A DNA stretch of 64,000 nucleotides from VRUE01 sp963737575 (lineage in GTDB: Bacteria > Actinomycetota > Thermoleophilia > Solirubrobacterales > 70-9), in NCBI GenBank assembly GCA_963737575.1, contig CAVTTJ010000005.1:248001-312000 (forward strand). Reading direction: 5' to 3'. Position 1 is the stretch's first letter; each line of letters opens with the position of its first letter. The position numbers were made by a program, and so were the translations under genes. This document shows positions 9,478 to 22,860 of the stretch, piece by piece. The notes beneath the pieces are model-generated. The model did not search any database and was not told the origin of the DNA. It saw only the letters and a list, made by a program, of their open reading frames with translations.

Positions 9478-10461
9478 ATGCAGGCGATCGTCCTCGTAGG
9501 CGGGGAAGGCACGCGGCTCCGGCCGCTGACCGAGACCGTCCCGAAGCCGGCCCTGACCCTGGTCGACCGGCCGCTGCTCGCCTTCACGATCGAGTGGCTG
9601 GCCGGGCACGGGGTCACCGAGGTCATCCTCGCCTGCGGGTTCCTGCCCGACGTCCTCCGCGAGGCGCTGGCCGGCGAGCAGGAGCGGGTCGGGGCCCGGA
9701 TCCGGTACCTCGCCGAGCCGGAGCCGTTGGGGACAGCCGGCGCGATCCGATTCGCCGCCGAGGAGCTCGGCGATTCCCTCGGCGAGCGCTTCTTGGCCCT
9801 GAACGGCGACGTCCTCGCCGACCTCGACCTGACCGCTCTCGTGCGCTTCCACGTGGAGCTCGGGGCGCGGGCGACCATCGGCCTGCGCCGGGTCGAGGAC
9901 GCGGCGACCTACGGCCGCGTCACGACCGGCCCCGGAGGCGAGGTGACCGAGTTCGCCGAAAAGAGCGGCGAGCATCTGCCGGGGGAGATCAACGCCGGCG
10001 CCTATGTCCTCGAGCGCTCGGTGCTCGAGGAGATTCCGCCGGGCGACGGCGTCTCGATCGAGCTCGACACCTTTCCCCGGCTGATCGGCGACGGGCTCTG
10101 CGCGAGCCTCCTCGATGGCTACTGGATGGACGTGGGGACGCCGGAGCGCTACCTGCAGGCGAGCTGGGACGTCCTCGAGGGCAGGGTGAGGACCGGCGTG
10201 CGACCGAGCGCCCCGGGGGTCTTGATCGATCCATCGGCGGATGTCGCGGCCGACGCCGTGGTCGGCCCGCGCGCGGTCGTCGCGGCCGATTGCCGGGTCG
10301 GGCCCCGGGCCGAGGTTCGCGAATCGGTCCTGCTCGAGCGCTCCGCGGTCGGTGCCGGGGCGCGGGTCGGCGGCTCGATCCTCGCGCCCGGCGCCGAGGT
10401 CGGGCCGGGGATCGTCGTCGAGGGGACGGTCGCCGGGCCCCGCGAGAAGGTCGGGGGCTAG
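9478..10461 (+). CDS. Sugar-1-phosphate nucleotidyltransferase (mannose-1-P guanylyltransferase-like)
   Basis: N-terminal nucleotidyltransferase domain with the signature VLVGGEGTRLRPLTETVPKP, product-binding GTAGAIRFA, and metal Asp in ALNGDVLAD. The C-terminal part (about residue 245 on) is a run of hexapeptide repeats of the left-handed beta-helix type. It likely makes GDP-mannose or a related NDP-sugar, since a PGI/PMI gene follows 3 bases later. Start is the ATG at 9478; no strong ribosome site is visible. Confidence 0.82.
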   Translation: MQAIVLVGGEGTRLRPLTETVPKPALTLVDRPLLAFTIEWLAGHGVTEVILACGFLPDVLREALAGEQERVGARIRYLAEPEPLGTAGAIRFAAEELGDSLGERFLALNGDVLADLDLTALVRFHVELGARATIGLRRVEDAATYGRVTTGPGGEVTEFAEKSGEHLPGEINAGAYVLERSVLEEIPPGDGVSIELDTFPRLIGDGLCASLLDGYWMDVGTPERYLQASWDVLEGRVRTGVRPSAPGVLIDPSADVAADAVVGPRAVVAADCRVGPRAEVRESVLLERSAVGAGARVGGSILAPGAEVGPGIVVEGTVAGPREKVGG

Positions 10462-10463
10462 CG

Positions 10464-11450
10464 ATGCTGGAGCAGGTCCTCGCGATCCCCGAGCACCTGC
10501 GCGACGCGCTGTGGCGGGTCGAGTCGGCGCGGATCGCCCCCGCCCAGTCCGAGGGGCTCCTGGTCTGCGGGATGGGGGGCTCGGCGATCGGCGGCGATCT
10601 CGCCGCCGCCGTGCTCGGTGAGCGCCTGGAGCGGCCGCTGCAGACGGTCCGCGACTACGGGCTGCCGGGCTGGGCAGGCTCCGGGTGGACCGTCCTCTGC
10701 TCGAGCTACTCGGGCGAGACCGAGGAGACGATCTCCTGCTTTGAGGCCGCCGGGGAGCGCGGCTCGGGCAGGATCGTCGCCAGCACGGGCGGCCGGCTGG
10801 TCGAGGCGGCCCGGGGCGCGGAAGTGCCGGTGATCGGCCTGCCGGGGCTGATCCCATCGCCACGATTCGGCGTCGCCTACATGCTCGTCTGCGCTGCCGA
10901 GGTCGCTGCGCTGGCGGGCGTTGCGCCGCGGATCGCGGTCGAGATCGAGGCCGCGGCGACGTTTCTCGAGTCGAGCGGGGGGGAGCTCCGCTCGCGCGCG
11001 GCGGAGGTCGCGGCGGCGCTTGAGGGGAGGCTTCCGGTCATCTACGGGGCGGGCCTGACCGCCCCGGTCGCGGAGCGATGGAAGACCCAGGTCAACGAGA
11101 ACGCGAAGCTGCCCGCGTTCTTCGCCGAGCTGCCGGAGGCCGACCACAACGACATCTGCGGCTGGGCGGGGGTCCCTGAGACTGGGGCGAGGGTCGTCGC
11201 GGTGATGCTCGAGGACGAGGGCCAGCACCCGCGCGTGAGGCGCCGGTTCGAGCTGACCGCGTCCGCGATCGAGGCGGCGGGAACGCCCACGGTCCGGGTC
11301 GAGGCGCTCGGCGAGAGTCGCTCGGAACGCCTCCTCTGGACGCTGATGCTCTGCGACCTGGCCAGCCTCGAGCTGGCCGAGGCCCGCGGCGTGGACCCGC
11401 TCCCGATCGATGCGATCGAGACCCTCAAGGACGCCCTCGGGCCTCCCTGA
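10464..11450 (+). CDS. Bifunctional phosphoglucose/phosphomannose isomerase (SIS domain)
   Basis: Interconverts fructose-6-P with glucose-6-P and mannose-6-P. Two SIS folds are present: the first shows LLVCGMGGSAIGGDLAA and SSYSGETEETISC, the second VIYGAGLTAPVAERWKTQVNENAK, the PGI/PMI family signature with its catalytic Glu. Length (328) matches the archaeal/actinobacterial PGI/PMI type rather than classical PGI (about 550). It is tightly packed behind the nucleotidyltransferase, consistent with a GDP-mannose supply operon. Confidence 0.85.
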   Translation: MLEQVLAIPEHLRDALWRVESARIAPAQSEGLLVCGMGGSAIGGDLAAAVLGERLERPLQTVRDYGLPGWAGSGWTVLCSSYSGETEETISCFEAAGERGSGRIVASTGGRLVEAARGAEVPVIGLPGLIPSPRFGVAYMLVCAAEVAALAGVAPRIAVEIEAAATFLESSGGELRSRAAEVAAALEGRLPVIYGAGLTAPVAERWKTQVNENAKLPAFFAELPEADHNDICGWAGVPETGARVVAVMLEDEGQHPRVRRRFELTASAIEAAGTPTVRVEALGESRSERLLWTLMLCDLASLELAEARGVDPLPIDAIETLKDALGPP

Positions 11451-11511
11451 CACGGGAGCCCGGGCCGGCCGCATCTCCTATCCTTCGCGCCACAACTGAC
11501 GAAAGGAATCG

Positions 11512-12930
<1,419 letters not shown>

Positions 12931-13058
12931 GGATCGGCCGGCAGCTGCTCTGCTCTCGCTCGGCCAGAAAGAGTCAGATATGGATCTGGCCTCGCTTCCG
13001 CGTCCGCGCTGCCGGGTGACGGGCCGGCGTCACGAACTCATCCCATAGGTTTTCAGCG

Positions 13059-14069
13059 ATGCAAGCGATGATCCTTGCCGCGGGGTTGGGGACTCGGCTG
13101 AGGCCGATCACCCACGCGATGCCGAAGCCGATGGTGCCGGTTCTCAACCGGCCGGTGATGGAGCACATCGTCCGCCTGCTCGCGGGCAACGGATTCACCG
13201 AGGCGATTGCCAACCTGCACTGGTTCCCGGAGACGATCGAGGGCCACTTCGGCGACGGCTCCGAATTCGGCATCGACCTCTCCTACAGCCGCGAGGAGCA
13301 GCTCCTCGGGACGTCCGGCGGCGTCCGCAACGCGGCCGGGTTCCTGGGCGACTCGTTCCTGGTGATCTCGGGCGACGCCCTCACCGACATCGACCTGCGG
13401 GCGATGGCCGAGTTCCACTCCTCCCACGATGGGATCGCCACCCTGGCCACGAAGCATGTCTCCGACACGAGCCAGTTCGGGGTCGCGATCACCGGCGAGG
13501 ACGGCCGGATCCAGGGGTTCCAGGAGAAGCCGCCCGCGGCCGAGGCGCTCTCCGACCTCGCCAACTGCGGGATCTACATGTTCCGCTCGGCGATCTTCGA
13601 CTTCTTCCCCGAGCCGGGGACGAGCAAGGTCGCGTCCGAGGCGGATCCGCCGGGTTTCGCGGACTGGGCGATGGATGTATTCCCGGCCCTGCTCGCGGGT
13701 GACGTGCCCTTCTACTCACACGAGATCGATCGCTACTGGAACGACATCGGCAACCTCGACGAGCTGCGCCAGAGCAATATCGACGCACTGCTCGGCGAGG
13801 TCACGGTGGAGCGGGGCGCCCCCGAGGTGGGGGACGGCATCTGGTCCGCTGCCCCGCTCGAGGGCGCGGACGTCGACGGCCCGGCCCTGATCGGGGCGGG
13901 GGTCGAGCTCGGCGAGGGCGCCCGCGTCGACGGCCCCGCAGTCATCGGCGACGGGTGCCGGATCGGCGCCGGCGCCGTCGTACGCGACGCGATCCTGCTC
14001 GAGGGCACGGAGGTCCCCGCCGCGGGGATGCTGGCCGGCGGGATCGCCGCCCGGATCGCGCCCGCCTGA
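13059..14069 (+). CDS. Second sugar-1-phosphate nucleotidyltransferase
   Basis: Family motif MILAAGLGTRLRPITHAMPK at the N-terminus, GTSGGVRNAAGF and the metal-binding Asp in VISGDALTD. The sugar-binding region (GFQEKP, CGIYMF, YWNDIGNLDELRQ) resembles bacterial mannose-1-phosphate guanylyltransferases. A hexapeptide-repeat C-terminal domain follows from about residue 260. It is a paralogue of the enzyme at 9478, with ahcY between them; which of the two makes GDP-mannose cannot be decided from sequence. Confidence 0.82.
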   Translation: MQAMILAAGLGTRLRPITHAMPKPMVPVLNRPVMEHIVRLLAGNGFTEAIANLHWFPETIEGHFGDGSEFGIDLSYSREEQLLGTSGGVRNAAGFLGDSFLVISGDALTDIDLRAMAEFHSSHDGIATLATKHVSDTSQFGVAITGEDGRIQGFQEKPPAAEALSDLANCGIYMFRSAIFDFFPEPGTSKVASEADPPGFADWAMDVFPALLAGDVPFYSHEIDRYWNDIGNLDELRQSNIDALLGEVTVERGAPEVGDGIWSAAPLEGADVDGPALIGAGVELGEGARVDGPAVIGDGCRIGAGAVVRDAILLEGTEVPAAGMLAGGIAARIAPA

Positions 14070-14126
14070 GCCGATTCGTCGCAATCCGCGCGCCATCAGC
14101 GCGCCGCCGGCCCTCACTCTCGGAGC

Positions 14127-14744
14127 GTGAGGCTGATCGACGCGGTCGCGAAGGCTCTGGTGCCGACACTATGCGTGGCCTGCGGGCGACCGGCCGAGCG
14201 ACTGCTCTGCCGGTCGTGTGAGCGCCGCCTCGGCGAGGCGGCTCCCCTCCGCGGCGCCGGGCCGGCCGGGATCGACGCGGCCTTCTCGGCGGCGCCGCAC
14301 GAGGGCGTCGCCCGCGATCTGGTCGTCGCGCTCAAGTTCCGCGCCCTCCTCCCCGCCGCAGCGCTGATGGCTGAGCAGATCGCGCAGCAGGCTCCCGGGC
14401 ACATCCTCAGCGGCGACGTAGTCCCGGTCCCGACCGCGCGTGGGCGCTCGATTCGGCGAGGTTTCGACCCCGCGGTCGAGATCGGAGCCGCCCTCGCCGC
14501 CAGGGCCGATCTGCCGCTGCGCCCCTGTCTCTCCCGGCGGGGGGCGGGCAGGCAGGTGGGGAGGCGCCGCGCCGAGCGCCTCGGCCGCCCGCCGAGGATC
14601 GAGGCCACCGGCGAGGCGCCGCGCAGCGCAGTCCTCGTCGACGACGTCCTCACGACCGGCTCGACGCTCTCGGCCGCCGCCCGGGCGCTACGTCAGGCCG
14701 GGGCGCTGCGAGTCGTCGCGGTCACGTTCGCGCGCCGGCTCTAG
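14127..14744 (+). CDS. ComF family protein (phosphoribosyltransferase fold)
   Basis: ComF-type protein with an N-terminal zinc-finger-like pattern (CVACGRPAERLLCRSC) and a C-terminal PRTase domain with the PRPP loop VLVDDVLTTGSTLSAA. In naturally competent bacteria ComF acts in DNA uptake or single-strand handling; its enzymatic activity is unresolved and a role in competence here is only inferred. GTG start; length 205 is typical. It converges on the aldo/keto reductase gene, 2 bases away. Confidence 0.83.
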   Translation: MRLIDAVAKALVPTLCVACGRPAERLLCRSCERRLGEAAPLRGAGPAGIDAAFSAAPHEGVARDLVVALKFRALLPAAALMAEQIAQQAPGHILSGDVVPVPTARGRSIRRGFDPAVEIGAALAARADLPLRPCLSRRGAGRQVGRRRAERLGRPPRIEATGEAPRSAVLVDDVLTTGSTLSAAARALRQAGALRVVAVTFARRL

Positions 14745-14746
14745 CG

Positions 14747-15721
14747 CTAGCGGCCGACCGAGGACATGTCGGCGTAACGGTCGCCGGCGGCCGGTCCGAT
14801 CGAGCTCAGGCGCTCGAGCTGGGCGGCGCTCAGCTCCAGCGTGTCGGCGGCGGCGTTCTCCTCCAGCCTCGCGACCCGCTTGGTTCCCGGAATCGGGGCG
14901 ATGTCGTTGCCCTGGGCGAGCACCCATGCGAGCGCGACCTGGGCGGGTGTCGCCTCGAGCTCGCCGGCGACCGCCTCGACCTCGTCGAGGATCCGCAGGT
15001 TCTGCTCGAAGTTGCCCTCGGTGAAGCGCGGGTTGGAGGCGCGGAAATCGGCCTCGGCCTCGAGCGCGGCGCGGTCGCGGAAGCGGCCGGCGAGGAAGCC
15101 GCGGCCGAGCGGCGAGTAGGCGACGAACCCGATCCCGAGCTCGCGGAGCAGCGGCAGGATCTCCTCCTCCGGGTCGCGGGTCCAGAGGGAGTACTCGGAC
15201 TGCAGGGCCGTGATCGGGTGGGTCGCGTGGGCGCGACGGATCGTCTCTGGCGCCGCCTCGGACAGCCCTATGTGGCGGACCTTCCCCTCCTCGACGAGCT
15301 CGCCGAGGGCGCCGACGGTCTCCTCGATCGGCGTGGCGGGGTCGATGCGGTGCTGGTAGTAGAGGTCGACGTGGTCGGTGTCGAGCCGCCGCAGCGTGCC
15401 CTCGATCGCCATCCGGAGGTTCTCGGGCGAGCCGTCGATTCGCCGTTCGCCGCCATGGCGATGGGAGAGGATCCCGAACTTCGAGGCGATCACGAACTCC
15501 TCGCGGCGCCCGGCGGTCGCCCGCCCGACCAGCTCCTCGTTCTCGAACGGGCCGTACATCTCGGCCGTGTCGATGAAGTCGATGCCGAGCTCACGGGCCC
15601 GATGGATCGTGCGGACCGACTCGTCGTCGTCGCTGCCGGCTCCGGCGTAGAAGGCGGACATCCCCATGCAGCCGAGGCCGAGCCGGCTCACCTCGAGACA
15701 GCCGATTGAGATTCGCCTCAC
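14747..15721 (-). CDS. Aldo/keto reductase
   Basis: NADPH-dependent carbonyl reductase of the AKR superfamily (YajO/Tas-like clade). The catalytic tetrad is visible: Asp and Tyr in IDFIDTAEMYGP, Lys in FVIASKFG, His in DLYYQHRIDP. C-terminal NADP-binding residues lie in IPGTKRVARLEENAAA. I prefer the GTG at 15721 (MRRISIGCLEVSRLGLG fits the family N-terminus) over the ATG at 15748, which adds nine unrelated residues and crowds the divergent hpf promoter. Physiological substrate unknown. Confidence 0.87.
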   Translation of the reverse strand: MRRISIGCLEVSRLGLGCMGMSAFYAGAGSDDDESVRTIHRARELGIDFIDTAEMYGPFENEELVGRATAGRREEFVIASKFGILSHRHGGERRIDGSPENLRMAIEGTLRRLDTDHVDLYYQHRIDPATPIEETVGALGELVEEGKVRHIGLSEAAPETIRRAHATHPITALQSEYSLWTRDPEEEILPLLRELGIGFVAYSPLGRGFLAGRFRDRAALEAEADFRASNPRFTEGNFEQNLRILDEVEAVAGELEATPAQVALAWVLAQGNDIAPIPGTKRVARLEENAAADTLELSAAQLERLSSIGPAAGDRYADMSSVGR

Positions 15722-15772
15722 CGAGCCAACATAGCGAGCCGCTAGCATCGGGTCAGAGCAAAGGAGGCTGGG

Positions 15773-16126
15773 ATGCGAATCGAGATACGCGGTCGCAACC
15801 TCGAGGTCGACGACGAGCTGCGCACGCACGTGACGAAACGCTTCAGCCGGGTCGGCAGGCAGGTCTCGGAGCTTGCGACCCTCGAGGTCGAGATCTCCGA
15901 AGAGCGGAATCCGTCGATCTCCGACAACCAGGTGGCGGAGGCGACGCTGCGCCTGAAGGGCGTGACCCTGCACGCGCGCGAGGCCTCCCCCGACATGGCC
16001 CACACGGTCCACGAGCTGGCCGAGGACATCCGCCGCCAGGTCAAGAAACATCGCGAGAAGCGCCGCAAGCGCAGCCAGACCCGTCGTCTCGTCAACCGGA
16101 TGCGGGGCCGCGCCGCCGAGTCCTGA
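15773..16126 (+). CDS. hpf: Ribosome hibernation promoting factor (short HPF/YfiA type)
   Basis: Binds the 30S decoding region to inactivate ribosomes in stationary phase. The N-terminal S30AE domain is complete (MRIEIRGRNLEVDDELRTHV ... ATLRLKGVTLHAREASPDM) and ends in a basic tail. At 117 residues it lacks the C-terminal dimerisation domain of long HPF usual in Actinobacteria, so it may act more like YfiA or need a partner. A strong AAAGGAGG ribosome site precedes the ATG. The order hpf-secA-prfB is common. Confidence 0.93.
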   Translation: MRIEIRGRNLEVDDELRTHVTKRFSRVGRQVSELATLEVEISEERNPSISDNQVAEATLRLKGVTLHAREASPDMAHTVHELAEDIRRQVKKHREKRRKRSQTRRLVNRMRGRAAES

Positions 16127-16153
16127 CCCGGGCGAAAGGCTACCCTTGAGGCA

Positions 16154-16221
16154 ATGAGCGCGGAGCGAGCAAGCGTCCATCTCTGCTTCTTCGCGAAGCG
16201 AGCAGAGCGCGAGGAGTTGTA

Positions 16222-16222
<1 letters not shown>
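16154..16222 (+). CDS. Mini-gene (22 aa), copy 1, coupled to secA
   Basis: Short frame starting MSAERASVHLCFF and ending RAEREEL, stop TAG overlapping the secA GTG by one base (TAGTG). Two further copies (30070-30138, 43766-43837) keep the start, length, N-terminal nine residues and the RA-(E/K)-RE end. Differences include synonymous changes (CGA/AGA, GTC/GTG, CGA/CGG, GCA/GCG), which suggests the peptide is read. The GAGGAG inside its last codons sits 5 bases before the secA start and can serve as its Shine-Dalgarno. I know of no described family; function unknown. Confidence 0.6.
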
Positions 16223-19061
<2,839 letters not shown>

Positions 19062-19077
<16 letters not shown>

Positions 19078-19472
19078 ACCCCGTCCGGGAGTTCATCCGC
19101 GCCTTCAACGAGCGGGACCTCGACGCCTTCGTCGATGTCCTCGATCCTGAGGTCGAGCTGCACGCGATGCGGGGACTCCGCCGCGGCCGCGAGGCCGCCC
19201 GGCTCTGGGCGACCCGACCCCCCGGCGGGGTGCAGCAGACGATCGTCCTCGAGCAGCTCTACGAGGACGGCACCGAGTCGGGCGGCGGCTCTGCGGTGGC
19301 GCTGATCCGGCGCGAGTGGGTCTGGGACGAGGACGGCTCCGCCGCCGGCGAGGACGCAATGGCCTGGATGTTCGAGCTGCGCGACCACCGGGTCCTCAGC
19401 TGGCGGCCGTTCGACGACCGTGCCGATGCGCTCCACGCGGCCGGGTTCGACCGCGGCGTCGGATCGGCGTAG
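19062..19472 (+). CDS. SnoaL-like / NTF2-fold domain protein
   Basis: Small cone-fold protein of the NTF2 superfamily: VREFIRAFNERDLDAFVDVLDPEVELHAMRG-type opening (two helices, then the first strand), followed by the characteristic beta sheet with AWMFELRDHRVLSWRPF. Such proteins can be hydrolases, isomerases or binding domains, and no catalytic residues can be assigned. The GTG at 19062 overlaps the secA end by 16 bases; a farther GTG at 19029 is possible. Probably co-transcribed with secA. Confidence 0.68.
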
Positions 19473-19484
19473 GATTTTCGATCA

Positions 19485-20357
19485 ATGGTTTCGGTTGCGG
19501 AGAACAACGCCGAGGCGGCGGAAGCCTGGAGCGGCTCGCTCTTCGAGACCTTCCTCAGGTTCCGGGAGCTCGCGACGCGCGGCCTCGGCGCCCACGGCGA
19601 GGCTGCGATGAGGGCTCATCCCCCGGCGGAGGGCGAGCGGGTGATCGACCTCGGCTGCGGCTTCGGCGACACGACCCGGAAGCTGGCGTCGCTGGTCGGT
19701 CCCGGCGGCAGCGCCCTAGGCGTCGACGTCTCGGAGCCGTTCATCGCGCTTGCACGCAAGGAGGCGGAGGAGGCCGGCGTCGGGAACGTCCGCTTCGAGA
19801 CCGCCGACGTCCAGGTCGCCGACCTCGGCGAGACCTTCGACTTCGCCTTCTCGCGGATGGGGATCATGTTCTTCGCCAACCCGGTCCAGGCGCTGCGGAA
19901 CGTCCGCACATCGCTGGCGCCGGGAGGGAGGCTGTGCGCGGTCGTCTGGCGGCGCAAGCTCGACAACGATTGGGTCAGCCGTGCCGAGGAGGTGGTCGAC
20001 GGCTACCTCGATCATCCCGAGGAGACCGACGAGCCGACCTGCGGCCCGGGCCCGTTCTCGATGGCCGGCGCCGACACGGTCAGCGACCAGCTCAAGCTCG
20101 CCGGGTTCGAGGAGATCACCCTGCGGCGCTGCGACCTGCCGATCAAGATCGGCAACGATCTCGACCAGGCGGTCGAATTCAACATGGCGCTGGGACCGGC
20201 GGGGGAGGTGCTGCGCCTGTGGGAAGACCGGATCGACGAGATCCGACCGAAGATCGCGGCCGACCTGCGCGAGGCGCTGGCCGAGTTCGAGGGCTCTGAC
20301 GGTGTGATCGCCCCGGCCTCGACCTGGATCATCGGCGCCAGGGCCCCGCTCCAATAG
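19485..20357 (+). CDS. Class I SAM-dependent methyltransferase
   Basis: Rossmann-fold methyltransferase: motif I VIDLGCGFGDTTRKLA, acidic ribose-binding loop GVDVSEPFIALA, motif II/III FAFSRMGIMFFANPVQALRNV and LAPGGRLCAVVW. This arrangement is that of UbiE/small-molecule methyltransferases; substrate unknown. It begins 12 bases after the NTF2-like gene and precedes prfB by 9 bases, so it is probably in the same transcript. Confidence 0.82.
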   Translation: MVSVAENNAEAAEAWSGSLFETFLRFRELATRGLGAHGEAAMRAHPPAEGERVIDLGCGFGDTTRKLASLVGPGGSALGVDVSEPFIALARKEAEEAGVGNVRFETADVQVADLGETFDFAFSRMGIMFFANPVQALRNVRTSLAPGGRLCAVVWRRKLDNDWVSRAEEVVDGYLDHPEETDEPTCGPGPFSMAGADTVSDQLKLAGFEEITLRRCDLPIKIGNDLDQAVEFNMALGPAGEVLRLWEDRIDEIRPKIAADLREALAEFEGSDGVIAPASTWIIGARAPLQ

Positions 20358-20366
20358 TCTCTTCGT

Positions 20367-21471
20367 ATGGCTGACGCGGCGACTGAGTCGGTACCGGCGC
20401 GCCTGGCCGCGATCCGCGGGCAGTTGAAGCTGCTTGCGGATTATCTTTGACCCCGCCTCGCTCGAAGCCGAGGTCGAGGGGCTCGAGGCCGAGATGCAGC
20501 GGCCGGGCTTCTGGGACGACCAGGACGCGGCCGCCCGCACCAGCGCGGCCCATGCGAGCGCCGGACGCAGGCTGAAGGGGTTCCGCGAGCTCGAGGCCGA
20601 CATCGGCGACATCGACGAGCTCTCGGAGATGGCGTCCGACGACGAGGGGCTGGCGGAGGAACTCTCCTCTCAGCTCGCCTCGATCGAGGAGCGCCTCGCC
20701 GAGCTCGAAGAGGCGAGGCTGTTCAGCGGCGAGTACGACGCCGGAGACGCGGTGGTCACGGTCCACGCCGGGGCCGGCGGCACCGACTCCCAGGACTGGG
20801 CCGAGATCCTGCTGCGGATGTACCTGCGCTGGGCCGAGCGCCGCGGGTTCGAGGTCGAGATGAAGGAGGCGTCCCCCGGCGAGGAGGCGGGGCTGAAGTC
20901 GGCCACCTTCGTCGCCCGCGGCGAGAACGCCTATGGCCTTTTCGCCGCCGAGCGCGGCGTCCACCGCCTGGTCCGGATCTCCCCCTTCGACTCCTCCGCC
21001 CGCCGCCACACGAGCTTCGCCCAGGTCGACGTCGGGCCGATGGTCGACGAGGACGTCGCGGTCGAGGTCGACGACGCCGACCTGCGGGTCGACACCTACC
21101 GGGCCTCCGGGGCGGGCGGGCAGCACGTCAACAAGACCGATTCGGCGGTCCGGATAACCCACCTCCCCAGCGGGATCGTCGTCCAGTGCCAGAACGAGCG
21201 CTCCCAGACCCAGAACAAGGCGGCGGCGATGCAGCTCCTGCGCTCGAAGCTGCTCGAGCTCGAAGAGCGCAAACGCGCCGAACGGCTGGCGAAGGAGCGG
21301 GGCGAGGTCAAAGAAGTCGCCTGGGGGTCGCAGATCCGCAGCTACTTCCTCCATCCCGACCAACGGGTGAAGGACCACCGGACCGGCCACGAGGCCGGCG
21401 ACGCCGAACGCGTCCTCGATGGCGACATCGACGATTTCATCCGCGACTACCTCAACAAGACGGCATCATGA
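20367..21471 (+). CDS. prfB: Peptide chain release factor 2, with programmed +1 frameshift
   Basis: Terminates translation at UGA and UAA. The gene opens at ATG 20367 (MADAATESVPARLAAIRGQ), reads 27 codons and meets an in-frame TGA at 20448-20450 in the classical slip context TAT-CTT-TGA-C. A +1 shift on CTT T continues with Asp-Pro-Ala to 21471, giving 367 residues. The RF2 recognition tripeptide SPF (in RISPFDSSARRH) and the catalytic GGQ (GAGGQHVNKTDSAVR) are present. This is autoregulation: low RF2 favours the shift. The upstream Shine-Dalgarno-like stimulator is weak here. Confidence 0.95.
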
Positions 21472-21550
21472 ACCGCCGCCTCCTCCGCTTCGCGTCCGGG
21501 GGCGGCGGCACCGTGGCAAATCGGCGTCGCCCGCAGAGAATCAGATCGTG

Positions 21551-22189
21551 ATGCTCGCCAATCGGCCCTCCGAGGGAGACCCTGAGGGGTTGCTGGTGCT
21601 GCATCACGGCCGCGGCACCGACGCGCCGGACCTGCTCGGCCTGGCCGATCTCCTCGACCCGGAGCGCAGGCTCCACGTCGCGGCGCCGCGGGCGCCGCTG
21701 GCCCTGCCCGGCTCGCCCGGCTTCCACTGGTATGTCGTGCCGCGGGTCGGATACCCCGACCACGACACCTTCCACGCCGCCCGCGCCGCGCTCGCGGAAT
21801 TCCACGACCGGCTCTGGGAGCAGACCGGGATCGGGCCGGGGGCGACGGTCCTCGGCGGGTTCTCGATGGGAACGGTGATGAGCTACGCGATGGGCCTCGG
21901 CGCCGATCGCCCCGCCGTCGCCGGCGTGCTGGCATTCAGCGGCTTCGTCCCGGTCGTCGACGGCTGGGAGCCCGACTTCGAGGGACGCGATGCGACGCGC
22001 GTCTTCATCGCCCACGGCGAGAACGATCCCGTCATCGGGGTCGAGTTCGGCCGCAGCGCCCGGGAGCTGATCGAGGGGGCGGGACTCGAGGTCTCCTACC
22101 ACGAGTCCCGGGTCGGCCACCAGATCGACCCCGCGTACATCCCGCTCGCGTCCGAGTGGCTGGGCGAGACGATCCCGGCGGCTGCCTGA
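21551..22189 (+). CDS. Alpha/beta hydrolase (carboxylesterase/phospholipase type)
   Basis: Serine esterase of the YpfH/Abhydrolase_2 group: opening LLVLHHGRGTDAPDLLGLA, nucleophile elbow GGFSMG, acid in FIAHGENDPVIG and catalytic His in ESRVGHQID. Length from the ATG at 21551 is 212 residues, typical for the group; a GTG one codon earlier is equally possible. The extra N-terminal frame reaching back into prfB is low-complexity and not believed. Substrate unknown. Confidence 0.82.
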   Translation: MLANRPSEGDPEGLLVLHHGRGTDAPDLLGLADLLDPERRLHVAAPRAPLALPGSPGFHWYVVPRVGYPDHDTFHAARAALAEFHDRLWEQTGIGPGATVLGGFSMGTVMSYAMGLGADRPAVAGVLAFSGFVPVVDGWEPDFEGRDATRVFIAHGENDPVIGVEFGRSARELIEGAGLEVSYHESRVGHQIDPAYIPLASEWLGETIPAAA

Positions 22190-22196
22190 GCGGCGG

Positions 22197-22829
22197 CTAC
22201 GGGGTGGGAGCGGAGGCCCGGGTCGACTGCGACCAGGCGGTCTGACCGTGAGCGGTCCGCTTCAGGTCCAGGTGACGGGTGAGGTACTGGCGGCAGTAGC
22301 CCGGCGCCGAGGGGATGTCGAGGGTGAAGAGGAAGTCGCTGGCCTCGCGGGCCCGCTCCATCTCATTGGCTCCGAGGGTCTCGTGGAGGCGCAGAACGCC
22401 GCTGCGGCCGAGGTGGCGCCGGACGACGCCGAGGTCGAGCGAGCCGCCGCCGCCCCGCAGGGCGAAGTCCAGGTAGGCCCTGGTCGGGGCCGAGGTCGTG
22501 TAGCGGACCACGAGGCGCAGCCGGTTTTGCGAGGAGGCTGAGACGACCCGGGCCTGCGCGGTTCGCAGGACGCACTCTTCGGGCGGGAGCGGGCCGGCTT
22601 CCGCTTCTTCGGATTCGCATTCGATTTCGCCTTCTTCCCATTCGATGCATTCCTCTTCGGTCGCCGCTTCGGCGACCGGTTCCGGAGTGGGCGCCGCGGC
22701 CGCCGGAGCGGCCGCGGCCTTGGCGGCGCCGAGGAGGGCGATCAGGAGGATCGGGGTGGCGATCGAGACGAGCCAGGCGAGACGGGTCAGGTTCATCTCG
22801 CGGCCGGGATTGGTGGGTCGCTGCGTCAC
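22197..22829 (-). CDS. Secreted hypothetical protein
   Basis: Not recognised. An N-terminal hydrophobic stretch (LAWLVSIATPILLIALLGAA) followed by an Ala/Pro/Glu-rich segment indicates export or a membrane anchor. The remainder (about 100-210) is predicted globular with strand-like sequence (RLRLVVRYTTSAPTRAYLDF) and a few Cys. The start may instead be the ATG at 22796, after a GCGAG-type ribosome site. It lies convergent to the hydrolase and downstream of the sigma-ogt pair. Confidence 0.6.
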   Translation of the reverse strand: MTQRPTNPGREMNLTRLAWLVSIATPILLIALLGAAKAAAAPAAAAPTPEPVAEAATEEECIEWEEGEIECESEEAEAGPLPPEECVLRTAQARVVSASSQNRLRLVVRYTTSAPTRAYLDFALRGGGGSLDLGVVRRHLGRSGVLRLHETLGANEMERAREASDFLFTLDIPSAPGYCRQYLTRHLDLKRTAHGQTAWSQSTRASAPTP

Positions 22830-22860
22830 TGCCCACCCATCGACCCCTGGGGCCGCCCGC

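Noticed and set aside
11451..11511. SAH riboswitch in front of ahcY
   Set aside because: The 61-base leader is too short and lacks the conserved core; only a ribosome site is evident.
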